DNA from: an uncultured Prevotellaceae bacterium
GTDB lineage: Bacteria; Bacteroidota; Bacteroidia; Bacteroidales; Muribaculaceae
Reading direction: 5' to 3'
DNA: 64,000 bases
NCBI GenBank assembly: GCA_900317325.1
Contig: ONGE01000002.1
Coordinates: 124,001 to 188,000 of the forward strand
Position numbers and translations under genes: made by a program. Numbering within the stretch: position 1 is the stretch's first letter; every line of letters begins with the position of its first letter. This document shows, one piece after another, positions 9,524 to 18,598 of this stretch. The notes beneath the pieces were generated by a model. It was given only the letters and a program-made list of their open reading frames with translations, was not told where the DNA came from and did no database searches.

Positions 9524-9760
9524 ATGAAGAAGTTAGTTTTAGCTCTTGCTGTTATCGCTAGCGTTAGCATGATTTCGTGCACCAACAACAATGCCGAGCA
9601 GGCTGAGGTTGCTGAGGACACCACCGCCGTTGTTGAGGAGGTTGTTGATACCACCGCTGCTGCCGTTGTTGACAGCACCGCCGCTGCTCCCGCTGAGGAG
9701 GCTGCTCCCGCCGAGGAGGCTGCTCCCGCTGAGGCACCCGCTGAGGAGCCCGCTAAGTAA
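9524..9760 (+). CDS. Small Ala/Glu/Pro-rich lipoprotein
   Basis: 78 residues starting MKKLVLALAVIASVSMISC. The hydrophobic segment ends in a Cys followed by polar residues (CTNNN), as expected of a lipoprotein signal. The mature part is almost only Ala, Glu, Val, Thr, Asp and Pro, ending in a repeated APAEE module. No globular fold is expected. An upstream in-frame ATG at 9494 would place ten basic residues before the signal and is less likely. It has its own promoter and its own terminator, a sign of a short, perhaps abundant mRNA. Function unknown; an acidic envelope spacer is an inference. Confidence 0.8.
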   Translation: MKKLVLALAVIASVSMISCTNNNAEQAEVAEDTTAVVEEVVDTTAAAVVDSTAAAPAEEAAPAEEAAPAEAPAEEPAK

Positions 9761-9786
9761 GCAAGGCTTTACAACAAGAAAGTTTG

Positions 9787-9823
9787 AAGCTGTTCCCGCC
9801 GTTAGGCCCGAGCAGCTTTTTTT
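9787..9823 (+). terminator. Intrinsic terminator after the small lipoprotein
   Basis: A 9-bp stem AAGCTGTTC / GAGCAGCTT (one G-U) encloses a GC-rich loop and is followed by seven T. Confidence 0.8.
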
Positions 9824-9839
9824 ATGCCCTAGGGGCACA

Positions 9840-9892
9840 AAAAAAACTTCACCCTATAGACGCTATAGTTTCTATAGTATCTATAGGGTGAA
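9840..9892 (-). terminator. Terminator of nagB built from a 9-mer repeat
   Basis: Reading on the minus strand, a long stem (9892-9848, two mismatched pairs) is followed by eight T (9847-9840). The same bases are four 9-mers of the form CTATAGNNN (9854-9889); because CTATAG is self-complementary the tandem array folds on itself. Confidence 0.75.
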
Positions 9893-9919
9893 CTGTTTTA
9901 TCGTGGGAAGTCGCCTGGT

Positions 9920-10711
9920 TTACAGGTTGTCCTTCTCGATGTCCTTGAAGTAGCGGTAGGTGCTCACCTTGAGCTCATCGACGGCAGCCTCGTCGGCGAT
10001 GATGACGGCATGGGGATGCATCTGCAGGGCGCTCAGGGTGCACATGTGTGACACACCGCCCTCGATGGCCTGCTGCAAGGCGCGTGCCTTGGCATGGCCG
10101 TTAACGATAATCATTACCTCGCGGGCATCCATCACGGTGCCGACGCCCACGGTGAGGGCCGTCTTGGGCACCTTGTTCAGGTCGCCGTCAAAGAAGCGGC
10201 TGTTAGCGATGATGGTGTCCTGGGTAAGGGTCTTCTGGCGCGTGCGTGAGGTGAGCGACGAACCCGGTTCATTGAAAGCGATGTGGCCATCGGGGCCCAC
10301 GCCACCCATGAACAGGTCAATGCCTCCTGCAGCCTGGATGCGGGCCTCGTAGTCGGCACACTCCTTCACCAGGTCGGGTGCGTTACCGTTGAGGATATTG
10401 ACATTCTCGGGCTTGATGTCGATGTGCGAGAAGAAGTTGTTCCACATGAAGGAGTGGTAACTCTCGGGGTGCTCCTCAGGCAGGTTGCAGTATTCATCCA
10501 TATTGAAGGTGATGACATTCTGGAACGATACCTTGCCCGCCTTGTTCATGGCGATCAGCTCGCGATACATGCCCAGGGGCGAACTGCCGGTGGGACAACC
10601 CAGTTTGAAAGGTTTCTCGGGAGTGGGGTTGGCAGCATTGATACGACCTGCCACAAATTCGGCAGCCCACTTCGATACATGTTCATAATCCGGTTCAATG
10701 ATCAGTCTCAT
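9920..10711 (-). CDS. nagB: Glucosamine-6-phosphate deaminase
   Basis: 263 residues, the usual NagB length (E. coli 266). Converts glucosamine-6-phosphate to fructose-6-phosphate and ammonia in amino-sugar catabolism. Key motifs: [12 protein letters not shown] (phosphate binding), [20 protein letters not shown] (catalytic Asp), and [17 protein letters not shown] (catalytic His-Glu region). Transcribed alone and divergently from surE, with its own -7 box 38 bases upstream and a strong terminator downstream. Confidence 0.97.
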   Translation of the reverse strand: MRLIIEPDYEHVSKWAAEFVAGRINAANPTPEKPFKLGCPTGSSPLGMYRELIAMNKAGKVSFQNVITFNMDEYCNLPEEHPESYHSFMWNNFFSHIDIKPENVNILNGNAPDLVKECADYEARIQAAGGIDLFMGGVGPDGHIAFNEPGSSLTSRTRQKTLTQDTIIANSRFFDGDLNKVPKTALTVGVGTVMDAREVMIIVNGHAKARALQQAIEGGVSHMCTLSALQMHPHAVIIADEAAVDELKVSTYRYFKDIEKDNL

Positions 10712-10748
10712 AAATTCTTGATTTTGATTAGATTTATTTTTAGCATGG

Positions 10749-10756
10749 CAAAGTTA
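10749..10756 (-). promoter_or_regulatory. nagB promoter -7 box
   Basis: TAACTTTG on the minus strand, 38 bases before the nagB ATG, back to back with the surE box. Confidence 0.65.
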
Positions 10757-10789
10757 CTCCTTTTCTGCCAAATCTCCATAAAAAAATAG

Positions 10790-10797
10790 TAACTTTG
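10790..10797 (+). promoter_or_regulatory. surE promoter -7 box
   Basis: TAACTTTG followed by CG, 17 bases before the surE ATG. The two divergent boxes are only 33 bases apart, so their upstream elements must overlap. Confidence 0.65.
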
Positions 10798-10814
10798 CGG
10801 CCAAATTCAATCAC

Positions 10815-11615
10815 ATGGCCAAAATGGACAAGAAACGACCCCTGATTCTCATCAGCAACGATGATGGATTCGGCTACAACGGCATCCAGACCCTCATCAA
10901 AGTGGCACGCACCATTGGTGACGTGTTTGTCGTGGCACCTGCCGTTCACCAGAGCGGTATGTCGAGCGCGATCACCTTTGTGAACCCGGTGCGCACCATC
11001 CTCGTGAAACAGGAGCCGGGACTGACGGTGTACCTGGCGACTGGCACGCCTGCCGACTGTGTGAAGCTTGCGCTGAGCCAGTTGATGGCCGACAACATGC
11101 CCGACATCGTGCTAGCCGGTATCAATCACGGCTACAACAACGGCCTGAACACGCTTTACAGCGGCACGATGGCCTGCGTCTTTGAGGGAATCCTGCACGG
11201 TGTGCCCAGCGTGGCGTTCTCCTATGGCGACTATGGCGGCAACGCCGACACAAGCGTGTGTGAACCTATAGTGAAGCACGTCACCGAGCGCGTGCTCAAG
11301 GGCGGGCTGCCCAAAGACGTGTGCCTGAATGTGAACATTCCCAAGGTCGAGAACGGCGCCACCTTCAATGGCATGAAGGTGACCATTGGCGACATGGGAC
11401 GCTGGGTCAACGAGTGGGAGCACCGCGTGGACCCCACGGGCCGGGATTACTACTGGCTGACCGGCGATTTTGAGATGGCCGACAAGGGCGAGGGACTGAC
11501 TGACTACTATTGGCTGGAACGCGGCTATGTCACCGTGACTCCGACCCATGTGGACCAGACCGACCATGCGTCAATGTCCCAAATCGCCGATTTACTGTTT
11601 GACAACACATTATAG
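10815..11615 (+). CDS. surE: 5'/3'-nucleotidase SurE
   Basis: 266 residues. Metal-dependent nucleoside monophosphate phosphatase of the SurE family. Seen: the metal-binding [43 protein letters not shown] and [20 protein letters not shown] second ATG three codons downstream is possible. The C-terminal [17 protein letters not shown] is typical. Only 23 bases separate it from gltX, so the two may be co-transcribed. Confidence 0.96.
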   Translation: MAKMDKKRPLILISNDDGFGYNGIQTLIKVARTIGDVFVVAPAVHQSGMSSAITFVNPVRTILVKQEPGLTVYLATGTPADCVKLALSQLMADNMPDIVLAGINHGYNNGLNTLYSGTMACVFEGILHGVPSVAFSYGDYGGNADTSVCEPIVKHVTERVLKGGLPKDVCLNVNIPKVENGATFNGMKVTIGDMGRWVNEWEHRVDPTGRDYYWLTGDFEMADKGEGLTDYYWLERGYVTVTPTHVDQTDHASMSQIADLLFDNTL

Positions 11616-11638
11616 TAATATATATAAAAGAGAAAAAA

Positions 11639-13177
11639 ATGGAAAGACGAGTAAGAGTGCGTTTCGCGCCTTCACCCACGGGTCCGCTGCACATCGGCGG
11701 CGTGCGCACGGCACTGTATAACTACCTGTTTGCCCGCCAGCACGGCGGTGACATGATTCTGCGCATCGAGGACACCGACAGCACACGCTTTGTGCCCGGT
11801 GCCGAGGAATATATCAACGAGGCCCTGCAGTGGCTGGGCATCGGCATCGACGAGGGCGTGCGCGAGGGCGGCAACTACGGCCCCTACAAGCAGAGCGAGC
11901 GCCGTGACCTGTACCGCAAGTACACCCAGCAGTTGCTGGATGCCGGCAAAGCTTACTACGCCTTTGACACCCCCGCTGAACTCGAGGCCAAGCGCCAGGA
12001 GATCAAGAACTTCCAGTATGATGCCCGCACGCGTGGCATGATGCGCAACTCGCTGTCGCTGCCCGCCGACGAGGTCAAGGCCTTGATGGACAGCGGTGCG
12101 AAGTGGGTGGTGCGTTTCCGCATCGACCCCGACCAGGACGTGGTGGTTCACGACCTGCTGCGCGGCGACGTGACCATCAACTCGTCGATTCTCGATGACA
12201 AGGTGCTGTACAAGAGCGCCGACGACCTGCCCACCTACCACCTGGCCAACATCGTCGATGACCACCTGATGGAGGTATCGCACGTCATCCGCGGCGAGGA
12301 GTGGCTGCCCAGTGCACCCTTGCACGTGCTGCTGTACAAAGCCTTCGGATGGGAGGACACGATGCCCGAATTCATCCACCTGCCGCTGCTGCTCAAGCCC
12401 GACGGCAAGGGCAAACTGAGCAAGCGCGACGGCGACCGTCTGGGATTCCCCGTATTCCCCCTCGACTGGCAGGACCCCGAGAGCGGTGAGCGCTCCAGCG
12501 GTTACCGCGAGGCCGGTTACCTGCCTCAGGCTGTCGTCAACTTCCTGGCTCTGCTGGGTTGGAACCCCGGCGACGACCGCGAGATTTTCTCGATGGACGA
12601 GCTCATCAAGGAATTCTCGATCGACCACTGCTCCCGCAAGGGCGCCAAGTTCGACTTCGAGAAGGGCAAGTGGTTCAACCACGAGTACCTCATCAATATG
12701 GAAGACAGTGAGCTGGCCCAGCTGTTCAAGCCCGAGCTCGAGAAGCATGGCGTGAACGTGGCCGACTTCAGCGACGAGTACATCACCAGCGTGGTGGCGC
12801 TCGTCAAGAACCGCGCTAACTTTGTGAACGACCTGTGGGGCCAGGCCGACTTCTTCTTTGTTCGTCCCGAGAGCTACAGCGAGAAAGACATCCGCAAGCG
12901 TTGGAAACCCGAGACACCCGAACTCATGCGCCAGCTCGCCGGCCTGCTCGACAATGCCGACATGGAAGATGTCGAGGAGTGCGAGAAACTGGTCATGGAC
13001 TGGATCGACAAGAACGGCTACCACAAGGGCAACGTGATGAATGCATTCCGCCTGACTGTCGTGGGCGAATGCCGCGGTCCGCACATGTTTGAGATCACCC
13101 GTCTGCTGGGACGTGACGAGACCCTCGCACGCCTCAATGCAGGCATCGATAGAATCAAGATGCCCGCCGATGCGTAA
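11639..13177 (+). CDS. gltX: Glutamate--tRNA ligase
   Basis: 512 residues, class I aminoacyl-tRNA synthetase charging tRNA(Glu). The N-terminus [20 protein letters not shown] carries the HIGH motif and [14 protein letters not shown] carries the KMSKS motif; the C-terminal half is the helical anticodon-binding domain. The length fits bacterial GltX. Its last codons overlap the start of the next gene by eight bases in another frame. Confidence 0.97.
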   Translation: MERRVRVRFAPSPTGPLHIGGVRTALYNYLFARQHGGDMILRIEDTDSTRFVPGAEEYINEALQWLGIGIDEGVREGGNYGPYKQSERRDLYRKYTQQLLDAGKAYYAFDTPAELEAKRQEIKNFQYDARTRGMMRNSLSLPADEVKALMDSGAKWVVRFRIDPDQDVVVHDLLRGDVTINSSILDDKVLYKSADDLPTYHLANIVDDHLMEVSHVIRGEEWLPSAPLHVLLYKAFGWEDTMPEFIHLPLLLKPDGKGKLSKRDGDRLGFPVFPLDWQDPESGERSSGYREAGYLPQAVVNFLALLGWNPGDDREIFSMDELIKEFSIDHCSRKGAKFDFEKGKWFNHEYLINMEDSELAQLFKPELEKHGVNVADFSDEYITSVVALVKNRANFVNDLWGQADFFFVRPESYSEKDIRKRWKPETPELMRQLAGLLDNADMEDVEECEKLVMDWIDKNGYHKGNVMNAFRLTVVGECRGPHMFEITRLLGRDETLARLNAGIDRIKMPADA

Positions 13178-14261
13178 TTGGCTCATCGCCATATTATTCC
13201 TGTCGTTGCTACACCTGGAGCCGATGACGGCTCAAGAACTGGAATGGAGCATCGACGCGAGCATGCTGCTCAATAACCGCGAGGGCGGCGAGGACAGCAC
13301 CACTCCTGACCAGACCGCGTTGTTCACACGTCTGGCTCCCGAGCTGGGCATTTCGATGCTCAACGGCGAGCATGTCCTCAAGGGCGGTGTGGTTTGGTAT
13401 CAGCCCATGATCGACAATCTCGACGGCTACAAAGTGCTGCCCACGCTCTATTACCGCTACAACAACAATAACGGTTGGCACGTGACAGCAGGTCTCATGC
13501 CGCGCTCGCTCATGGTCGAACACATGCCCCGCTACCTGTGGAGCGACTCGCTTCATTATTGCCAACCCAACATACGGGGCATCATGACCCAGTTCATCAA
13601 GCCCGACGGGTATGCCGAAATGGTTGTGGACTGGCGACAGATGCAAACCGAGCGTCAGCGCGAGGCCTTCACCTTCATGTTCAACACCGATTGGCATATC
13701 GCCGGCCCCTTGAGGCTGGGCGGGCACCTGCAATACAGCCACCTGGCAGTGACACGCCACCACGCCGATGAACAGCACGTCAACGACAACCTGATACTCA
13801 ACCCCATGGTGTGGCTCGACCTGTCACGCCACACCGCGCTCGACTCGCTCCGGCTGGCGGCTGGCGCCATCATCGACATGGAGCGTGACCGTAGCGTCGA
13901 TCGTTGGGAGTCACCCGCCGGGTTTATCGCCACGGCGACTGCCCGATGGCGATGGATTCAGCTCGACGAGACCTTCTACACCGGCCAGAAACTGATGCCG
14001 CTCTACCGCAAGTTCGGCAGCCAGCTCATCCAGGGCGATCCCTATTATCACACCAAGACCTACAGCCGCACCGACCTCATTGTCCACATCGTGAGCAACC
14101 GCTTCGTGGACTTGACCGGCAGCATCGCCTTTCACGCCACCGACAAGATGACCGGTTTCTGGCAACAGATTGCCTGCCGTTTCTATCTCGACAACGACCT
14201 GTGGAAGCGTCGTCACGACAAGGACTACCTGCGCAGCGGGCACCTCTCCCCTCTCTACTAA
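13170..14261 (+). CDS. Probable outer-membrane protein of unknown function
   Basis: 363 residues starting at [20 protein letters not shown], a signal peptide ending at TAQE. The mature part has many alternating aromatic/polar stretches ([32 protein letters not shown]), as in outer-membrane beta-strands, but I recognise no named family. The ATG lies inside the last codons of gltX (8-base overlap); upstream extensions would only be the shadow of gltX. It is followed by a short ACTAAGG-type heptamer array and then kdtA. A role in the envelope is likely from location only. Confidence 0.75.
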   Translation: MRNWLIAILFLSLLHLEPMTAQELEWSIDASMLLNNREGGEDSTTPDQTALFTRLAPELGISMLNGEHVLKGGVVWYQPMIDNLDGYKVLPTLYYRYNNNNGWHVTAGLMPRSLMVEHMPRYLWSDSLHYCQPNIRGIMTQFIKPDGYAEMVVDWRQMQTERQREAFTFMFNTDWHIAGPLRLGGHLQYSHLAVTRHHADEQHVNDNLILNPMVWLDLSRHTALDSLRLAAGAIIDMERDRSVDRWESPAGFIATATARWRWIQLDETFYTGQKLMPLYRKFGSQLIQGDPYYHTKTYSRTDLIVHIVSNRFVDLTGSIAFHATDKMTGFWQQIACRFYLDNDLWKRRHDKDYLRSGHLSPLY

Positions 14262-14285
14262 CGACTAAAAAACTAAGGACTAAAA
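14257..14285 (+). repeat. Heptamer array ACTAAGG/ACTAAAA before kdtA
   Basis: Units ACTAACG (overlapping the TAA of the previous gene), ACTAAAA, one extra A, ACTAAGG, ACTAAAA, then CG and the kdtA ATG. The spacer between the two genes is therefore all repeat. Confidence 0.85.
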
Positions 14286-14287
14286 CG

Positions 14288-15538
14288 ATGGATCCGATTT
14301 ATAACCTGGGTATCGCCACCTACCGTAATGCCGTGAAGCTTGCCGCCGTGCGTAAGCGCAAGGCCAAATTGCTGCTGCGAGGACAGCGACGCTGTTTCCG
14401 CACCTTGCAGCGCAAACTCGACCCCGCCGGGGGCTACATCTGGATTCACGCCTCGTCGCTGGGCGAGTTTGAGCAGGGCCGTCCGCTCATCGAGAAGATC
14501 AAGCGTGAGCAGCCCGACGCCCACATCCTGCTGTCGTTCTTCTCCCCGTCGGGTTACGAGGTGCGCAAGAACTTCAGCATGGTCGATACGGTGGTGTATC
14601 TCCCCTTTGACCTGCCGCGCAACGTCAAGCGTTTCCTTGACCTGGTCAAGCCGTCGATGGCCATCTTCATCAAGTATGAGTTCTGGGGCAACTACCTGCA
14701 GGCGCTCAAGCGTCGCAATGTTCCCACCTACATCATCTCGGCCATCTTCAGGCCCGGGCAGATTTTCTTCCGCCCCTGGGGTGGGATGTTCCGCAAGATG
14801 CTCAAGTGCTTCGACATGTTATTCGTGCAGAATGAGCAGTCGCGCGAGTTGCTCGCGGGCATCGGCATCGACAATGTAGTGGTGGCGGGTGACACCCGCT
14901 TTGACCGCGTGGCCGACGTGCGCGCTGCCGCCAAGGAGTTCCCGCTCGTGTCGAAGTTTGTCGAGGACTCCAAGTTCACCCTGGTCATGGGCAGCTCCTG
15001 GCCTCCCGACGAGGACATCGTCATCCCCTACTTCAACTCTCACCGCGAGATGAAACTCATCATTGCGCCCCATGAGTTTGACCGTCAGCGCCTGCACGTG
15101 CTCATGTCCAAGCTGGCACGTCCGGCCCGTTTCTACAGCGAGGCCACCCCTCGCAACCTTAAAGGCTGCGACTGCCTGATCATCGACAGTTTCGGTCTCT
15201 TGTCATCGCTGTACCGCTACGGCCAGGCCGCCTATGTGGGCGGCGGTTTCGGCGCCGGTATCCACAACATCAACGAGGCTGCCGTCTATGGCATCCCCGT
15301 CATCTTCGGCCCCAAGTGCCACAAGTTCCAGGAGGCCGCCGACCTCATCGAGCTTGACGGTGCCATGAGCATCCATGATGCCGACTCCTTCTCGGCAGCC
15401 ATGGACCCCCTGCTTGAGAACGAGCCCCTGCGTCTGCAGTGCGGCAAGAGGGCCGGTGACTATATCCAGTCACACCTGGGCGGCACGCAACTCATCTATG
15501 ACCTCATCTTCAAGGGTCAAGACCAAGATAATTCTTGA
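14288..15538 (+). CDS. kdtA: 3-deoxy-D-manno-octulosonic acid (Kdo) transferase
   Basis: 416 residues, GT30 family: adds Kdo to lipid A precursor at the cytoplasmic face of the inner membrane. Seen: the N-terminal acceptor-side motif WIHASSLGEFEQGRPLIE, IFIKYEFWGNYLQALKRR, and the C-terminal donor domain with AAYVGGGFGAGIHNINEAA and PVIFGPKCHKFQEAADLI. Start at MDPIYNLGIATYRNAV, directly after a heptamer array; the frame is open further upstream only as a shadow. This is a committed LPS step, fitting the envelope genes elsewhere in the window. Confidence 0.95.
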   Translation: MDPIYNLGIATYRNAVKLAAVRKRKAKLLLRGQRRCFRTLQRKLDPAGGYIWIHASSLGEFEQGRPLIEKIKREQPDAHILLSFFSPSGYEVRKNFSMVDTVVYLPFDLPRNVKRFLDLVKPSMAIFIKYEFWGNYLQALKRRNVPTYIISAIFRPGQIFFRPWGGMFRKMLKCFDMLFVQNEQSRELLAGIGIDNVVVAGDTRFDRVADVRAAAKEFPLVSKFVEDSKFTLVMGSSWPPDEDIVIPYFNSHREMKLIIAPHEFDRQRLHVLMSKLARPARFYSEATPRNLKGCDCLIIDSFGLLSSLYRYGQAAYVGGGFGAGIHNINEAAVYGIPVIFGPKCHKFQEAADLIELDGAMSIHDADSFSAAMDPLLENEPLRLQCGKRAGDYIQSHLGGTQLIYDLIFKGQDQDNS

Positions 15539-15591
15539 GAACTCCAAGGACGCATCAAGAGCCGCTGATATCAAAAAAAATCAGAAAAACG

Positions 15592-15622
15592 TTGAATATT
15601 AGCGGAATTTGATATACCTTTG
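15592..15622 (+). promoter_or_regulatory. Promoter of yceD-rpmF-fabH
   Basis: TTG (15592-15594) and -7 box TACCTTTG (15615-15622) with 20 bases between; the yceD ATG follows 26 bases later. Confidence 0.7.
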
Positions 15623-15648
15623 TGGCGCTTTAACGAAAATTTCAGGAG

Positions 15649-16191
15649 ATGGTAGATGCTTTGAAGTTGAAAATCAAGACGTTACCATTTGGCACTCACG
15701 CGGTTGAATGTCATCTGGACGAGTCATTTTTCAATACCGATGAGCAAATCGAAGTGCGACGTGCCGATGTTGATGTCACCCTGACGGTGACGCGCAAGAG
15801 CGAGAGCACCTTCCGCCTGGAGATCTCGTGCAGGGGCACAGTGACAACTGCCTGTGACCGTTGCCTCGAAGATCTGGATTTGCCGGTGGACGTGGATTAC
15901 CGCCTGAACGTGGAGCAAATGGGCACCGAGCTTGACGACAGCAACGACGAGCTCCTGATTGTGCCATCGGACTGGCGAGAGCTGGATGCCGCACCCCTGG
16001 TGCGCGACACCGTGCTGCTGGCCATGCCGATGACGCGCTGTCATGAGGACGATGAGTGCAACCCCGTCATGCTCGACCTGCTCGACAGTCATTGCGTCGA
16101 GGCCGTCCCCGACGACGATGACACCCAAGAGAGTGAAACAACCGGCACCGACCCCAGGTGGGAGGCGCTTAAAAAACTGAAAGAACAATAA
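15649..16191 (+). CDS. yceD: YceD/DUF177 family protein
   Basis: 180 residues. Typical DUF177 pattern: a basic start (LKLKIKTLPFGTHAVECHLD), a CxxC pair in TTACDRCLEDLDLPVDVDY, a mid segment LIVPSDWRELDAAPLVRDTV, and the closing DPRWEALKKLKEQ. The gene sits directly upstream of rpmF, as in very many bacteria; YceD is implicated in 23S rRNA maturation in plants and E. coli relatives. Own promoter; spacer to rpmF is 23 bases. Confidence 0.92.
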   Translation: MVDALKLKIKTLPFGTHAVECHLDESFFNTDEQIEVRRADVDVTLTVTRKSESTFRLEISCRGTVTTACDRCLEDLDLPVDVDYRLNVEQMGTELDDSNDELLIVPSDWRELDAAPLVRDTVLLAMPMTRCHEDDECNPVMLDLLDSHCVEAVPDDDDTQESETTGTDPRWEALKKLKEQ

Positions 16192-16214
16192 TTTTTCAAT
16201 AAAACTACAAGAAA

Positions 16215-16397
16215 ATGGCACATCCTAAAAGAAGACAGTCTAAGACTCGTACCGCTAAGCGCCGCACCCACGACGTGGCTGTGGCTCCGACCATCGCTCA
16301 GTGCTCGAACTGTGGTGCATGGCATGTTTATCACACCGTATGCCCCGAGTGCGGTTACTACCGTGGCAAGAACGTGATGGGCAAGGAGGAAGCCTAA
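16215..16397 (+). CDS. rpmF: 50S ribosomal protein L32
   Basis: 60 residues: MAHPKRRQSKTRTAKRRTH, then the zinc ribbon with CSNCGAWHVYHTVCPECGYY (two CxxC pairs) and a short tail. Length and sequence are standard for bL32. It lies between yceD and fabH in the classical fatty-acid/ribosome cluster. Confidence 0.98.
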   Translation: MAHPKRRQSKTRTAKRRTHDVAVAPTIAQCSNCGAWHVYHTVCPECGYYRGKNVMGKEEA

Positions 16398-16563
16398 ATC
16401 GCTGGCCTGCCTGACTGTGGCGAGAGCCTCGGTGAGGCGTACCACGATGAACGCTAACGATATATCCTGAATGGGCTGAATCTGCCATTAGGTGTTCATC
16501 CTCATTTGGGATATTGAATTTAAACACACCTCAAAAGAATATATAGATAAAGCTTTCTAGCTT

Positions 16564-17547
16564 ATGCTGAACGCAAAGATCACAGGCATCGCTTCGTACA
16601 TCCCCGATGACGTGCTGGACAACGAGATGCTGTCACAGATGGTGGACACCAACGACGAGTGGATTACCACCCGTGTGGGTGTGAAGGAACGTCGCATCCT
16701 CAAGAAGCCGGTCGGCTCGTCCTATATGGGCATCCAGGCCGTTAACAAGCTGCTCGAGGAGACCGGTACCGACCGCAACGACATCGACCTGCTCATCTGC
16801 CCGACGTCGAATCCCGACCATCGTTTCCCCTCGACGGCATCGATCATCGCCCATGCCACCGGCATCGAAAAAAAGGCCTATGCCTATGACATCCAGGCTG
16901 CTTGTGCTGGTTTTCTGGTGGGACTGTATGAGGCTACTGCCTTTATCCGCGCTGGTATCTACAAGAAGGTGATCGTCGTGTCGGCCGAGAAGATGTCGAG
17001 CATGGTGGACTATACCGACCGTGCCATCTGCCCGCTCTTTGGCGATGCTGCAGCTTGCATGCTGCTCGAGCCCACCGAGGAGCCCATCGGCGTGATGGAC
17101 GGCATCTTCCATGTAGATGGCTCGGGACTGGAGCACCTGGTCTATAAGGCCGGTGGCTCGGCCCTGCGCACCAGCCACGAAACCGTGGATGCCAATTTCC
17201 ACTGTGTCTATCAGGAAGGCCGCGCTGTTTACCGCCATGCCGTCATCGACATGCTCACCTCGAGCCGCGACGTGATGAAGCGCAACAATCTCACCAACGA
17301 GAACATCCAGTGGTTTGTGCCTCACCAGGCCAACCTGCGCATCATCGAGGCCGTCGGCCAGCGTCTGGGCATCGACGAGAGCAAGGTGCTTGTCAACATC
17401 GAGCACCGCGGCAACACCAGTGCTGCCAGCATCCCCTTGTGTCTTGACGAGAACAAGCACCGCCTCAAGAAAGGCGACAAGATGGTCCTCACCGCCTTTG
17501 GCGCCGGATTCACCTGGGGAGCCCTGTACCTCATCTGGTCGCTGTAA
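16564..17547 (+). CDS. fabH: Beta-ketoacyl-ACP synthase III
   Basis: 327 residues. Condenses acetyl-CoA with malonyl-ACP to start fatty acid synthesis. The catalytic triad is visible: Cys in IQAACAGFLVGLY (near residue 114), His in WFVPHQANLRIIEAV (near 253) and Asn in EHRGNTSAASIPLCL (near 283). Substrate-entry and dimer motifs NDEWITTRVGVKERR and GDAAACMLLEP are standard. The 166-base spacer after rpmF holds no recognisable signal. Confidence 0.97.
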   Translation: MLNAKITGIASYIPDDVLDNEMLSQMVDTNDEWITTRVGVKERRILKKPVGSSYMGIQAVNKLLEETGTDRNDIDLLICPTSNPDHRFPSTASIIAHATGIEKKAYAYDIQAACAGFLVGLYEATAFIRAGIYKKVIVVSAEKMSSMVDYTDRAICPLFGDAAACMLLEPTEEPIGVMDGIFHVDGSGLEHLVYKAGGSALRTSHETVDANFHCVYQEGRAVYRHAVIDMLTSSRDVMKRNNLTNENIQWFVPHQANLRIIEAVGQRLGIDESKVLVNIEHRGNTSAASIPLCLDENKHRLKKGDKMVLTAFGAGFTWGALYLIWSL

Positions 17548-17567
17548 TAAGACCGGACACATCACCT

Positions 17568-17614
17568 GAAGCATCACTACTCACAAGCGCAATACTCACG
17601 AGTAGCGATGCTTC
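17568..17614 (+). terminator. Stem-loop after fabH
   Basis: Arms GAAGCATC-A-CTACTC and GAGTAG-C-GATGCTTC (14 pairs, one mismatch) enclose a 17-base loop. There is no T-run, and era follows with only a repeat array in between, so it may be a processing or partial termination site. Confidence 0.45.
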
Positions 17615-17632
17615 TTGAATAAATAACCACCA

Positions 17633-17674
17633 ACTAGAAACTAAGGACTAAGGACTAAAAACTAAGGACTAAAA
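17633..17674 (+). repeat. Six perfect heptamers directly abutting the era ATG
   Basis: Units in order: ACTAGAA, ACTAAGG, ACTAAGG, ACTAAAA, ACTAAGG, ACTAAAA. The last base of the array is next to the A of the era ATG at 17675. Same family as the arrays before kdtA, der and WbqC. Confidence 0.92.
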
Positions 17675-18556
17675 ATGCATCGAGCAGGATTCGTCAACAT
17701 CGTGGGAAACCCCAACGTGGGAAAATCGACACTGAGCAACCGCCTGGTGGGTGAGCGCCTGTCCATCATCACCAGCAAGGCACAGACCACACGCCACCGC
17801 ATCATGGGCATCGTCAATGGTGAGGATTACCAGATCGTGTTCAGCGACACGCCCGGCGTGCTCAAGCCCAAATTCAGGCTGCAGCAGAGCATGCTCGAGT
17901 ACTCGACCGGCGCCCTCGTCGATGCCGACGTGCTGCTCTATGTCACCGACGTCATCGAGTCGCCCACCAAGAATCAGGACTTCCTCGACCGCGTGGCCAG
18001 GGAGAACATCCCCATCCTGTTGATCATCAACAAGATCGACCTGCTCAAGGGCAACGATGACCTGATGCGCATCATCGACCAGTGGAAGCAGCTCCTGCCC
18101 AACGCCGAGGTGTTCCCCACCAGCGCGCTCGAGAACTTCAATGTCGACAACATCATGAAGCGCATCGTCGAGTTGCTGCCTGAGAGCCCACCCTACTTCG
18201 GCAAGGATGCCCTCACCGACCGCAGCAGCCGCTTCTTTGTCACCGAAATCGTGAGGGAGAAAATCCTCATGACCTACGACAAGGAGGTGCCCTACGCCAC
18301 CCAGGTCATCGTCGAGAAATTTGACGAGAGCGACACCGCCATTCACATCATGGCAGTCATCTATGTCGAGCGCGATACCCAGAAGGGGATCATCATCGGC
18401 CACCAGGGCCGCAAACTCAAGCACGTGGGCATCGAGGCCCGCAAGGACATCGAGAAATTCTTTGAGAAGAAAGTGTTCCTCGAACTCTATGTCAAGGTCG
18501 AGAAGGACTGGCGCAACCAGGAGAGCAAGCTGCGCGCCTTCGGTTACATCGAGTGA
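17675..18556 (+). CDS. era: GTPase Era
   Basis: 293 residues. G domain: [16 protein letters not shown] (P-loop), switch I with TRHRIMGI, FSDTPGVLKPK (G3), IINKIDLLKG (G4), FPTSALENFNVD (G5). C-terminal KH domain: IIGHQGRKLKHVGIEARKDI with the usual closing KDWRNQESKLRAFGY. Era binds the 3' end of 16S rRNA and helps 30S assembly. It sits between two heptamer arrays and directly before der. Confidence 0.97.
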   Translation: MHRAGFVNIVGNPNVGKSTLSNRLVGERLSIITSKAQTTRHRIMGIVNGEDYQIVFSDTPGVLKPKFRLQQSMLEYSTGALVDADVLLYVTDVIESPTKNQDFLDRVARENIPILLIINKIDLLKGNDDLMRIIDQWKQLLPNAEVFPTSALENFNVDNIMKRIVELLPESPPYFGKDALTDRSSRFFVTEIVREKILMTYDKEVPYATQVIVEKFDESDTAIHIMAVIYVERDTQKGIIIGHQGRKLKHVGIEARKDIEKFFEKKVFLELYVKVEKDWRNQESKLRAFGYIE

Positions 18557-18558
18557 AA

Positions 18559-18593
18559 ACTAAAAACTAAGGACTAACAACTAAGGACTAAAA
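18559..18593 (+). repeat. Five heptamers between era and der
   Basis: ACTAAAA, ACTAAGG, ACTAACA, ACTAAGG, ACTAAAA, then GAGAT and the der ATG at 18599. The array begins two bases after the era stop. Confidence 0.92.
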
Positions 18594-18598
18594 GAGAT

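Noticed and set aside
11672-13192. 506-residue minus-strand open frame opposite gltX
   Set aside because: It is the complement of a complete glutamyl-tRNA synthetase and has no family motif; it results from third-position GC bias.
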